From Cohnella thailandensis (GTDB taxonomy: Bacteria; Bacillota; Bacilli; Paenibacillales; Paenibacillaceae): 64,000 nucleotides of DNA. Under the pieces are notes generated by a model. That model was not told where the DNA came from. It worked only from the letters and a program-made list of their open reading frames with translations, and ran no database searches. The stretch covers positions 186,001 to 250,000 of the forward strand of contig NZ_JACJVQ010000019.1 in NCBI RefSeq assembly GCF_014212135.1. Direction: 5' to 3'. The position numbers and the translations under genes were made by a program. The first letter of the stretch is position 1, and each line of letters begins with the position of its first letter. Shown here piece after piece: positions 8,266 through 16,817 of this stretch.

Positions 8266-9714
8266 ATGTCGAAGGATAAAGGTTTTGTTAGCGAAATAAC
8301 GCCTCAAGCGGAGGACTTCTCCCGCTGGTATATCGACGTCATCAAGAAAGCCGAGCTGATGGACTACTCTCCGGTTCGCGGCTGTATCGTCTTCCGTCCG
8401 GAAGGGTATGAGATTTGGGAGAACATTCAGAAGGAATTGGATCGTCGGTTCAAGGAAACGGGCCACCGCAACGCTTACTTCCCGATGTTCATTCCGGAAA
8501 GCTTCTTCCAGAAGGAGAAGGAGCACGTCGAAGGGTTTAACCCCGAGCTTCCGTTCGTCACCGAAGCCGGCGGCGAGATTCTCGAGGAGCGCCTGGCCGT
8601 TCGTCCGACGTCCGAAACGATGTTCGGCCATATGTACTCGAAATGGATTCAATCCTATCGGGACTTGCCGATGCTGATCAACCAATGGGCGAACGTCGTC
8701 CGCTGGGAGAAGCGCACGCTGCCGTTCCTGCGGACAAGCGAGTTCCTCTGGCAGGAAGGCCATACGGCTCACGAGGACGAAGCGGACGCCCGTAAGGAAA
8801 CGATGACGATGCTCGACGTCTACACGGACTTCGTCGAGAACGTGCTGGCGATTCCGGTCATCAAGGGCCAGAAGACCCCTTCCGAGAAATTCGCGGGAGC
8901 GGTCGACACGTACTCGATCGAAGCGATGATGAAGGACGGCCGCGCCGTGCAAGCGGGCACGTCCCATTACCTGGGAACGAACTTCGCGGTCGCTTTCGAT
9001 ATCAAGTATCTGAGCCGCGAGAACAACCTGGAATATTGCCATACGACCTCTTGGGGCGTAAGCACGCGCCTGATCGGCGCTCTCATCATGGTCCACGGCG
9101 ACGACAGAGGATTGGTGATGCCTCCTAAGGTGGCGCCTACTCAGCTGATCATGATCCCGATCGGACCTCCTAAGACTCGCGAGCAAGTGATCGCGAAGAC
9201 GGACGAGCTCTACGCGCAATTGAAGGCGGCGGGCGTTCGCGTTCGCGTCGACGATCGTTCCGACGTGTCCCCGGGCTGGAAGTTCAACGAATACGAGATG
9301 CGCGGCGTGCCGATTCGCCTGGAGCTCGGGCCTCGCGACCTGGAGAACGGCGTCTGCGTGCTTGTCTCCCGCATCACGGGCGAGAAGAAGCAGGTTCCTC
9401 TGGATAACATCGTGGCCGAAGTGGAAGCGGCACTCGAAGCGGCTCATAACGACATGTATAACCGCGCTCTGCAATTCCGCGAAGAGAACTTCTACTCCGT
9501 CGAGACTCTGGACGAGCTTAAAGCATCCGCCGACGAGAAGAGAGGCTTCGCGCTTGCCGGCTGGTGCGGCTCCGACGCTTGCGAGAAGCAAGTGAAGGAT
9601 GAGACCGGCTACACGAGCCGGAACATTCCGTTCGAGACGGCCGAGACGAAGACGAAGTGCCTCGTCTGCGGCGACGACGCGAAGCATACGGTCGTATTCG
9701 CCAAGGCTTATTGA
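8266..9714 (+). CDS. proS: Prolyl-tRNA synthetase, archaeal/eukaryotic-like short type
   Basis: Charges tRNA-Pro. At 482 residues it is far shorter than the ~565-residue bacterial type and lacks the internal editing domain between class II motifs 2 and 3. It shows the class II catalytic core (RPTSETMFGHMYSKWIQSYR, then FLRTSEFLWQEGHTAH), an anticodon-binding domain, and a C-terminal four-cysteine zinc-like module (WCGSDACE ... KCLVCGDD) ending in Ala-Tyr. These are traits of type 3 ProRS. It occupies the rseP-proS-polC slot that in many Bacilli holds the bacterial type. Confidence 0.92.
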   Translation: MSKDKGFVSEITPQAEDFSRWYIDVIKKAELMDYSPVRGCIVFRPEGYEIWENIQKELDRRFKETGHRNAYFPMFIPESFFQKEKEHVEGFNPELPFVTEAGGEILEERLAVRPTSETMFGHMYSKWIQSYRDLPMLINQWANVVRWEKRTLPFLRTSEFLWQEGHTAHEDEADARKETMTMLDVYTDFVENVLAIPVIKGQKTPSEKFAGAVDTYSIEAMMKDGRAVQAGTSHYLGTNFAVAFDIKYLSRENNLEYCHTTSWGVSTRLIGALIMVHGDDRGLVMPPKVAPTQLIMIPIGPPKTREQVIAKTDELYAQLKAAGVRVRVDDRSDVSPGWKFNEYEMRGVPIRLELGPRDLENGVCVLVSRITGEKKQVPLDNIVAEVEAALEAAHNDMYNRALQFREENFYSVETLDELKASADEKRGFALAGWCGSDACEKQVKDETGYTSRNIPFETAETKTKCLVCGDDAKHTVVFAKAY

Positions 9715-9753
9715 TCGGAACGGATGCCCGTTCGCTGAATCTGGATGGGTAGG

Positions 9754-9787
9754 AGACCCTTGCGTCATGACGCGCGAGGGTCTTCTT
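9754..9787 (+). terminator. Probable terminator after proS
   Basis: AGACCCTTGCG pairs with CGCGCGAGGGTCT around a small loop, followed by a T-rich but interrupted tail (TCTTCTT). The rest of the 317-nt gap to polC holds the promoter below and nothing else I recognise. Confidence 0.55.
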
Positions 9788-9827
9788 GCGTGGCGAACCG
9801 GCCGAAAGCCTGTCGATCTTTGTCTAT

Positions 9828-9855
9828 TGAGCGACGCGCCGCGATGAGTTAAAAT
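9828..9855 (+). promoter_or_regulatory. Possible promoter for polC
   Basis: TTGAGC (9828-9833) and TAAAAT (9850-9855) are separated by 16 bp, about 175 nt before polC. Confidence 0.45.
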
Positions 9856-10031
9856 AGAGTTCGTCGATGGACGAAAGTCTATTATTTTAGGCAAGCGTCA
9901 AGGAACTGAATCAGCTTCCGTTACTTAAGACGGTCGGAGCCCGCGTACGGCGCGAAGACCTCCCTTTGCTGCGGAAGCTTTTCTATTTTCTCGCGATAGC
10001 GAGCGCGATTGGAATGCGGGGAGGAACGAAC

Positions 10032-13000
10032 GTGCAACCGACAGCGGATCAGAAGAATCGATTTGAGCTGCTGCTTAAGCAGTCCGGCATCTCGGCAGAT
10101 TGGATGGATCAATATTTTCGAGAGAGTTACATAGAACGGGTCGAGGTTGACCGGGGCAAGCGGGAATGGCACCTCCATCTTCGCCACGGCGGGGCGTTGA
10201 TTCCGGCGAACGTCTATGCGGACGTATGGTCGAAAATCCGGAGCAAGCACTCGCACTTGGCGAAGGTGGAAATGACGCTTCGGTTCGGGGAGGACATAGA
10301 GACCCGGGACGTTCTGAACGAGTATTGGAACGTGTTCGTCCTATGGATGCAATCGGAGGTCGCTTCGGTCAACGGCTGGCTGGCCAAAGCGCGTATCGAA
10401 ACCGAGCAGGATCTGATCACTTTGTATATGCTCGATCAGACCGGCCTGGAGATGGCGAAGCGCAAGAGCATCGATTCTTATGCGGTTTCCTTCTACGAGA
10501 ATCGGTTCGGGAGATCGTGCCGCGTGAAGCTCTCCGTCGGAGAGTCTCGCCAGGAAGCGTACGAGGAATGGAACCAGAAGGTCAAGCAGGAAGAGTCGAT
10601 CGCCATCCAGAAACTCATGGAGAGCTCGCGGGACGAAGCGGCGCCGGTCGCCGAAGAAGGCGGAGACGCGCCGCAGGTCCTTCAGCATGGCTACGAGATC
10701 AAGGACCCTCCCGTCCCGATCCAGGACATCAAGGAAGAAGAGAAGAAGGTCACGATACAGGGAACCGTTTTCGGCCTCGAGGTGAAGGAGCTTCGCAACG
10801 GCAACACGCTATTCACGTTCAACGTGACCGACTATACCGATTCCCTCGGCATCAAGATGTTCGCGAAGAACAAGGAAGACCTCAAGATGTTCGGCCTGAT
10901 CGAGAACGGCAAGTGGCTTAAGCTTCGCGGCCGCGTCGAATACGATCGCTTCATGAATCCGCCGGAGCTGATCATGATGCCGAGCGACGTCCGGGAGATG
11001 CTCCCCCGTCCGCCGCGCAAGGACGAGGGCGAAGAGAAGCGGGTCGAATTCCACCTTCATACGACGATGAGCACGATGGATGCGGTCACGCCGGTCGACG
11101 CCTACATCAAGACGGCCGCCAAGTGGGGGCATAAAGCCATCGCCGTCTCGGATCACGCGAACGTGCAGTGTTTTCCGGAAGCCGCGAAGGCGGGCAAGAA
11201 GAACGGCATCAAGGTGATGTACGGGATCGAGGCGAACGTCGTCAACGACTCGGTGCCTATGGTGCTGAACCCGCGGGAAGAGTCGCTTATGGAAGCGACC
11301 TATGTCGTATTCGATATCGAGACGACGGGCTTGTCCGTCACGGCGAACAAAATCATCGAGCTTGCGGGCGTGAAGATGAAGGACGGCAAGGAGATCGACC
11401 GGTTCGCGACTTTCATCAACCCGCATGAGCCGATTCCGTACAACATCCAGCAGCTGACGAATATCAACGACGAGATGGTAAAGGACGCGCCCGACATCGA
11501 GCCGAAGCTGAGGGAGTTCATCGAGTTTATCGGGGACGCCATTCTCGTCGCTCACAACGCCCGATTCGATATCGGCTTCCTGCAGCATAACTGCAAGGTG
11601 CTCGGCTTGCCGCCGATACCGAATCCGGTGCTCGATACGCTGGAGCTGGCGAGATTCCTGTTTCCGACGATGAAGAACCACCGTTTGAATACGTTGTCCG
11701 ACCTCTACAAGGTTACGCTCGAGAGCCATCACCGGGCCATTGACGATACGCTCGCGCTGGGAGGCGTCCTGAACGGGCTGCTCAAGGATGCGGCGTCGCG
11801 CAACGTCACCATGCTGAACCAGTTGAACGAGGCGAACGGGAACAGCTGGAAGACGACCCGCCCGTTCCACTGCGGCATCTACGCGCTGAACGCGGTCGGG
11901 AAGAAGAATCTGTACAAGCTCGTCTCGCTGTCCCACACCGAGTATTTTCACCGCGTCGCCTGCATTCCGAGAAGCAAGCTGGTCGAGATGAGAGAAGGTC
12001 TCTTGATTATATCCGGCTGCGAGAAGGGCGAGCTCTACGAGACGGTGCTGAACAAGTCGGTGGAAGAGGCCGAGGAGGTCGCCGAATTCTACGACGTGCT
12101 CGAGATCCAGCCTATCGATTTCTACCTGCACTTGCTCGACAAGGGGCTGGTCGGAAGCCGGGCGGAGCTGGAGGAAGCGCTGCGCAAAATAGTCCGGATC
12201 GGCGAGAAGCAGGGCAAGCCCGTCATCGCGACCGGCAACGTGCACTATCTGGAGCCGAGAGACAAGCTGTTTCGCGACATCACCATCCATGGAATAACCG
12301 GCTTCAGCCCGCTGAAGGATCAGCGCAAGCCGGACGCGCACTTCCGCACGACGCCGGAGATGCTGGAGGCGTTCGCTTTCCTCGGTCCCGAGAAAGCTCG
12401 CGAGGTCGTCGTGACGAACACGAACGAGCTGGCGGACCGCTTCGAGGAGATCAAGCTGTTCCCGGACGAGCTGTTCACGCCGATCATCGAAGGCGCGGAG
12501 GAGGAGATCCGGAACACCTGCTACGCGACGGCGCGCTCGATGTACGGGGACGAGCTTCCCGACGTCGTCGTGCAACGGCTCGAGAAGGAGCTTGTCCCGA
12601 TCATCAAGTACGGCTTCTCGGCGAACTACCTGATCTCCGAACGGCTCGTGAAGAAGTCCAACCAGGACGGATACCTGGTCGGCTCGCGGGGCTCGGTCGG
12701 CTCTTCCGTCGTCGCGACGTTTCTCGGAATCTCCGAGGTCAACCCGCTCCCGGCGCATTACTTGTGCAAGAACCCGGAATGCAAGCACAGCGAATGGTTC
12801 CTCGACGGCAGCGTGCCTTCCGGCTTCGACTTGCCGGATAAGGCCTGTCCGAACTGCGGCACGATCATGAAAGGCGAAGGGCAGGACATCCCGTTCGAGA
12901 CGTTCCTGGGCTTCAAGGGGGATAAGGTCCCCGATATCGACCTTAACTTCTCGGGCGAATATCAGCCGAACGCGCATAACTTCACGAAGGTCATGTTCGG

Positions 13001-14354
13001 GGAGAAGAACGTGTTCCGCGCGGGCACGATCGGCACCGTCGCCGAGAAGACGGCGTACGGCTTCGCCAAGAAATACGAGGAGGAGCACCAGAAGACGTGG
13101 CGCGGAGCGGAGCTGAACCGGTTGGCGGCGGGCTGTACCGGAGTCAAGCGCAGCACCGGCCAGCACCCGGGCGGCATCGTCGTCGTTCCGGATTATATCG
13201 AGGTCGAGGATATCACGCCCGTCCAGTATCCGGCCGACGATACGAGCGCCGAGTGGAAAACGACCCACTTCGATTATCACGCCTTCGACGCGAACCTGCT
13301 GAAGCTCGATATTCTGGGACACGACGATCCGACGATGATGCGGATGCTGCAGGATTTGACCGGCGTCGATCCGACGACGATTCCGATGAACGACCCGAAG
13401 GTCATGAGCATCTTCAGCTCCGTCGACGCGCTCGGCGTGCGGCCGGATCAGATCCGAACGACCGTGGCCACCTACGGGGTTCCCGAGATGGGAACGCGGT
13501 TCGTGCGCCAGATGCTCGAAGAGACGAAGCCGTCCAGCTTCGCCGACTTGCTCCAGATCTCGGGCCTGTCGCACGGAACGGGAGTATGGCTCGGCAACGC
13601 GCAGGAGCTCATCAAGAACGGAACCTGCACGATCAAGACGGTTATCGGGTGCCGGGACGATATCATGCTGTTCCTTATCTACAAAGCCGGCATGGACGCT
13701 TCCCTGGCGTTTAAGATTACCGAGAGCGTCCGTAAGGGGAAAGGCCTGACGCCGGAATGGATCGAAGAGATGAAGCGGTGCGGCGTTCCGCAATGGTACA
13801 TCGATTCCTGTCTTCGCATCGAGTACATGTTCCCGAAGGCGCACGCCGCCGCTTACGTCATCTCGGCCGTTCGTACCGCCTATTTCAAGCTGTATTATCC
13901 GATTCAATATTATGCGACGTATTATTCCGTCCGCGCGGCGGATTTCGATGTGGAAGTCTTCTGCCAAGGGTACGACGCGATCTTGAAGATGATCAACGAG
14001 ATCGAGGCGAAGGGCTTCCAAGCGTCGACGAAGGAGAAGAACATGATCTCCATCCTCGAGATGGGGCTCGAGATGACCGCCCGCGGCTTCAAGTTCAAGC
14101 CGATCGACCTGTATCGCTCGGATGCGACCCGGTTCATTATCGACGGGGATTCGCTCATTCCTCCTTTCGCGGCGATCGCCGGCATCGGGGAGAACGCGGC
14201 CAAGAGCATCGCGGCTTCCCGCGAGGACGGCGAATATTTGTCGGTCGAGGACTTCCAGCGCAGATCGAAGGCGAGCAAGACGATCGTCGAGCTGCTGGCC
14301 GGCATGGGCTGCTTCCGCGGCCTGCCGGAATCGAACCAGCTGTCGTTGTTCTAA
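10032..14354 (+). CDS. polC: DNA polymerase III subunit alpha, PolC type
   Basis: The replicative leading-strand polymerase of low-GC Gram-positives, with built-in 3'-5' proofreading. GTG 10032 is preferred because GGGGAGGAAC precedes it; the reading frame stays open upstream but without a ribosome binding site. The 1440-residue product is close to the family norm. Domains in order: an N-terminal region, OB fold (~235-320), PHP part 1 from ~334 (EFHLHTTMSTMDAV), DnaQ-type exonuclease (~422-590, VVFDIETTGLS), PHP part 2, a zinc-binding knuckle (~910-945, four Cys), and the polymerase palm with PDIDLNFSGEY (~966). Confidence 0.97.
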   Translation: MQPTADQKNRFELLLKQSGISADWMDQYFRESYIERVEVDRGKREWHLHLRHGGALIPANVYADVWSKIRSKHSHLAKVEMTLRFGEDIETRDVLNEYWNVFVLWMQSEVASVNGWLAKARIETEQDLITLYMLDQTGLEMAKRKSIDSYAVSFYENRFGRSCRVKLSVGESRQEAYEEWNQKVKQEESIAIQKLMESSRDEAAPVAEEGGDAPQVLQHGYEIKDPPVPIQDIKEEEKKVTIQGTVFGLEVKELRNGNTLFTFNVTDYTDSLGIKMFAKNKEDLKMFGLIENGKWLKLRGRVEYDRFMNPPELIMMPSDVREMLPRPPRKDEGEEKRVEFHLHTTMSTMDAVTPVDAYIKTAAKWGHKAIAVSDHANVQCFPEAAKAGKKNGIKVMYGIEANVVNDSVPMVLNPREESLMEATYVVFDIETTGLSVTANKIIELAGVKMKDGKEIDRFATFINPHEPIPYNIQQLTNINDEMVKDAPDIEPKLREFIEFIGDAILVAHNARFDIGFLQHNCKVLGLPPIPNPVLDTLELARFLFPTMKNHRLNTLSDLYKVTLESHHRAIDDTLALGGVLNGLLKDAASRNVTMLNQLNEANGNSWKTTRPFHCGIYALNAVGKKNLYKLVSLSHTEYFHRVACIPRSKLVEMREGLLIISGCEKGELYETVLNKSVEEAEEVAEFYDVLEIQPIDFYLHLLDKGLVGSRAELEEALRKIVRIGEKQGKPVIATGNVHYLEPRDKLFRDITIHGITGFSPLKDQRKPDAHFRTTPEMLEAFAFLGPEKAREVVVTNTNELADRFEEIKLFPDELFTPIIEGAEEEIRNTCYATARSMYGDELPDVVVQRLEKELVPIIKYGFSANYLISERLVKKSNQDGYLVGSRGSVGSSVVATFLGISEVNPLPAHYLCKNPECKHSEWFLDGSVPSGFDLPDKACPNCGTIMKGEGQDIPFETFLGFKGDKVPDIDLNFSGEYQPNAHNFTKVMFGEKNVFRAGTIGTVAEKTAYGFAKKYEEEHQKTWRGAELNRLAAGCTGVKRSTGQHPGGIVVVPDYIEVEDITPVQYPADDTSAEWKTTHFDYHAFDANLLKLDILGHDDPTMMRMLQDLTGVDPTTIPMNDPKVMSIFSSVDALGVRPDQIRTTVATYGVPEMGTRFVRQMLEETKPSSFADLLQISGLSHGTGVWLGNAQELIKNGTCTIKTVIGCRDDIMLFLIYKAGMDASLAFKITESVRKGKGLTPEWIEEMKRCGVPQWYIDSCLRIEYMFPKAHAAAYVISAVRTAYFKLYYPIQYYATYYSVRAADFDVEVFCQGYDAILKMINEIEAKGFQASTKEKNMISILEMGLEMTARGFKFKPIDLYRSDATRFIIDGDSLIPPFAAIAGIGENAAKSIAASREDGEYLSVEDFQRRSKASKTIVELLAGMGCFRGLPESNQLSLF

Positions 14355-14377
14355 GAGGCCTTATGCCAAAATTTCAA

Positions 14378-14407
14378 TTGCCATCCGATTCAAGGTTATG
14401 GTATATT
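14378..14407 (+). promoter_or_regulatory. Promoter of the rimP-nusA-infB operon
   Basis: TTGCCA (14378-14383) and TATATT (14402-14407) are separated by 18 bp, 135 nt before rimP and upstream of the leader hairpin. Confidence 0.55.
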
Positions 14408-14442
14408 ATTTCTGGTAATCATGTGGATATCACTGTCTGCAG

Positions 14443-14464
14443 AAGAGTGGGGAAACCCACTCTT
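14443..14464 (+). promoter_or_regulatory. Leader hairpin ahead of rimP (attenuator-like)
   Basis: A perfect 9-bp stem, AAGAGTGGG (14443-14451) with CCCACTCTT (14456-14464), closes a GAAA tetraloop and is followed by an imperfect T tract (TCCGTTTTG). It lies in the transcribed leader between the promoter and rimP. It could be a weak terminator or a binding site for autoregulation by NusA; that role is inference. Confidence 0.6.
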
Positions 14465-14541
14465 TCCGTTTTGCCATGGGACTTTTCGGTCTTACGCGGC
14501 GGAAGCAGTAGAGCCATTCGCAGCAAGCGGGAGGTCATGAT

Positions 14542-15003
14542 TTGAGCGTATCGAAGATCAAATCCATCGTAGAAGGCTTCGTTTCTCCTTTCATGGAAGA
14601 GAACGGGTATCAGCTTGTGGACGTGGAGTATGTCAAAGAAGGAAGCAACTGGTTCCTGCGCGTTTATGCGGACAAGGAGGGCGGCATCGATCTGGACGAT
14701 TGCAGCCGCATTACCGAATTCGTCAGCGCGAAGCTGGATGAGCTCGACCCGATCTCGGACCCTTACTTCCTGGAAGTAAGCTCGCCGGGAGCGGAGCGTC
14801 CTCTGAAGAAGCCGGAAGACGTGGCCAAGGCCGTCGGCAAGCACGTGTTCGTCACGACCTATGAACCGGTCGATGGCGCTAAAGAATTCGAAGGAAGGCT
14901 GGATAGTTTCGACGGGCAGCAGCTGCAAGTCACCGTGGGCCGCCGCAAGCATTCCATCCCTTACGATAAAGTGGCCTCGGCTCGACTGGCCATTGTTTTC
15001 TAA
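14542..15003 (+). CDS. rimP: Ribosome maturation factor RimP
   Basis: A 153-residue 30S maturation factor and first gene of the nusA operon. The start is TTG 14542 (MSVSKIKSIVEGFVSPF) with GGGAGGT 6 nt upstream; the ATG at 14537 is out of frame. Motifs seen are VDVEYVKEG, LDDCSRITE, and YFLEVSSPGAERPL, the last being the most conserved RimP segment. Confidence 0.94.
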   Translation: MSVSKIKSIVEGFVSPFMEENGYQLVDVEYVKEGSNWFLRVYADKEGGIDLDDCSRITEFVSAKLDELDPISDPYFLEVSSPGAERPLKKPEDVAKAVGKHVFVTTYEPVDGAKEFEGRLDSFDGQQLQVTVGRRKHSIPYDKVASARLAIVF

Positions 15004-15028
15004 TTCTGGAAGGAGGAATCATTCCCCA

Positions 15029-16129
15029 ATGAGCATGGAGTTTATCGAGGCCTTGTCCGAAATCGAGCGGGAGAAAGGCATCACCAAAGACGTTCTGCTC
15101 GAAGCGATCGAAGCGGCATTGATCTCTAGCTACAAGCGCAACTTCAACACCGCGCAGAACGTGCGCGTCGACATCAACCGGACGACCGGCGTGATCAAGG
15201 TCTACGCCCGCAAGACCGTCGTCGAGGAAGTTCTCGATCCGAGGCTCGAGATTTCCGTGGAAACGGCGCGCAGCATCAACCCGCATTACCAGCTGGACGA
15301 CATCGCCGAGATCGAAGTCACTCCTCGGGACTTCGGCCGCATCGCCGCGCAGACGGCCAAGCAAGTGGTCACCCAGCGCATCCGCGAAGCGGAACGCGGG
15401 CTGATCTATAACGCATACGTCGATAAGGAGCAGGACATCGTCACGGGCATCATCCAGCGCCAGGATCTTCGCAACCTGTACATCGATCTGGGCAAGGTGG
15501 AAGCCGCCTTGCCTCTGACCGAGCTGATGCCTACCGACAAGTTCAAGCAAGGCGATCGGGTCAAATCGTACATCACGAAGGTCGAGAACACGAGCAAAGG
15601 CCCGCAAATCATTCTATCGCGCACTCATCCCGGCCTGCTCAAGCGCTTGTTCGAGCTCGAGGTGCCGGAGATCTTCGACGGCACGGTAGAGATTCGCTCC
15701 GTGGCGCGGGAAGCGGGCTTCCGCTCCAAGATCGCGGTTCATTCGCGCGCGGAGGAAGTCGATCCGATCGGTTCCTGCGTAGGTCCGAAGGGCATTCGCG
15801 TGCAGACGATCGTCACCGAGCTCAAAGGCGAGAAGATCGACATCGTGCGCTGGTCCGAGTCCGTCGAGGAATACGTGGCCAACGCCCTCAGCCCGTCGAA
15901 GGTCCTGGAAGTCATCGTGTTCGAGAACGAGAAGATGGCGCGCGTTATCGTTCCGGACTATCAGCTGTCGCTCGCGATCGGCATCAAGGGACAGAACGCG
16001 CGTCTGGCCGCTAAGCTGACCGGCTGGAAGATCGATATCAAGAGCGAGACCCAAGCGGAGCAGGAATACGGCCGTCCCAAAACGACGAACGCCGACGTCA
16101 TGCACCAGGACAGCGTATCGATCGATTGA
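15029..16129 (+). CDS. nusA: Transcription termination/antitermination factor NusA
   Basis: Binds RNA polymerase and nascent RNA to modulate pausing, termination and antitermination. I take ATG 15029 (AGGAGGA 11 nt upstream); a second ATG six bases later is possible. The 366-residue protein has the N-terminal RNAP-binding domain (FIEALSEIEREKGI), then S1 (~135-200), KH1 (~230-275) and KH2 (~300-340, AIGIKGQNARLAAKLTGWKI). It lacks the C-terminal acidic repeats of the E. coli protein, as is normal for Bacilli. Confidence 0.96.
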   Translation: MSMEFIEALSEIEREKGITKDVLLEAIEAALISSYKRNFNTAQNVRVDINRTTGVIKVYARKTVVEEVLDPRLEISVETARSINPHYQLDDIAEIEVTPRDFGRIAAQTAKQVVTQRIREAERGLIYNAYVDKEQDIVTGIIQRQDLRNLYIDLGKVEAALPLTELMPTDKFKQGDRVKSYITKVENTSKGPQIILSRTHPGLLKRLFELEVPEIFDGTVEIRSVAREAGFRSKIAVHSRAEEVDPIGSCVGPKGIRVQTIVTELKGEKIDIVRWSESVEEYVANALSPSKVLEVIVFENEKMARVIVPDYQLSLAIGIKGQNARLAAKLTGWKIDIKSETQAEQEYGRPKTTNADVMHQDSVSID

Positions 16130-16183
16130 TCATAGGTTCGCGGGGCGTTCCGTTTGAAGCTTCAAGGGGGGAGGAGATAAACC

Positions 16184-16501
16184 TTGAGAACGAGAAAAAT
16201 ACCGCAGAGAAAGTGTGTGGCTTGTCAGGAAATGATGCCGAAGAAGGAACTGATTCGCATCGTTCGCTCGCCGCAAGGGGACATCCAAATCGACCTGACG
16301 GGCAAGAAGCCGGGGCGCGGGGCTTATCTATGCGGGAAGACCAGCTGCTTCAAGCTGGCGAAGAAATCGAAGGCATTCGAGAGAGCGCTCAAGACCCCTG
16401 TCGAGCCGGAGATTTACGATAAGCTGGAAGCGGATTTCATAAAAGTGGAAGACGAGTTCCAGGCGAACAAGGAGCTCATGCAAGACGATGACGACGAATA
16501 A
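16184..16501 (+). CDS. rnpM: YlxR family RNA-binding protein (RNase P modulator RnpM)
   Basis: A 105-residue basic protein of the YlxR/DUF448 family, which in B. subtilis binds RNase P RNA and tunes its activity. The family signature is clear: RKCVACQEMMPKKELIRIV near the N-terminus and GRGAYLCGKTSCF in the middle. An acidic tail (DDDDE) ends the protein. It starts at TTG 16184 after GGGAGGAG and overlaps ylxQ by 14 nt, the standard order nusA-ylxR-ylxQ-infB. Confidence 0.93.
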   Translation: MRTRKIPQRKCVACQEMMPKKELIRIVRSPQGDIQIDLTGKKPGRGAYLCGKTSCFKLAKKSKAFERALKTPVEPEIYDKLEADFIKVEDEFQANKELMQDDDDE

Positions 16502-16817
16502 AGCATTGTCCCGTTTAGGCCTCGCCATGCGCGCGGGGAAGCTGGCGTCCGGAGAAGAGATCGTGCTCAAGGCGATCCGTTCCGGCGACGCGAAGCTTGT
16601 CCTGCTCGCGGGAGACGCTTCGGACAACACGAAGAAGAAAGTTTCCGACAAATGCGAAAGCTATGGGGTAGAGCTGCTTATCGGTTACACCCGTTTCGAG
16701 CTTGGGGGAGCCGTCGGAAAACCCGAACGGGTATTGTTCGCTGTGACGGACAAGGGTTTCGCGGACATGATTCGAAGCGGTTGGGTTCAACATTCGGAGG
16801 TGGAGAATATTGAGTAA
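16488..16817 (+). CDS. ylxQ: L7Ae-family ribosomal/K-turn binding protein YlxQ
   Basis: A 109-residue L7Ae/L30e-type protein expected to bind kink-turn RNA. Seen motifs are the N-terminal LGLAMRAGKLASGEE and the central KLVLLAGDASDNTKKKV. It overlaps both rnpM (14 nt) and infB (8 nt), so the three should be translated as a coupled set. The specific RNA partner in the cell is not known from the sequence. Confidence 0.9.
   Translation: MTTNKALSRLGLAMRAGKLASGEEIVLKAIRSGDAKLVLLAGDASDNTKKKVSDKCESYGVELLIGYTRFELGGAVGKPERVLFAVTDKGFADMIRSGWVQHSEVENIE

Noticed and set aside
10809..14021. 1070-codon open frame on the minus strand opposite polC
   Set aside because: Shadow of polC; composition is Arg/Leu/Asp-rich with no recognisable domain, and the plus frame is unmistakably PolC.
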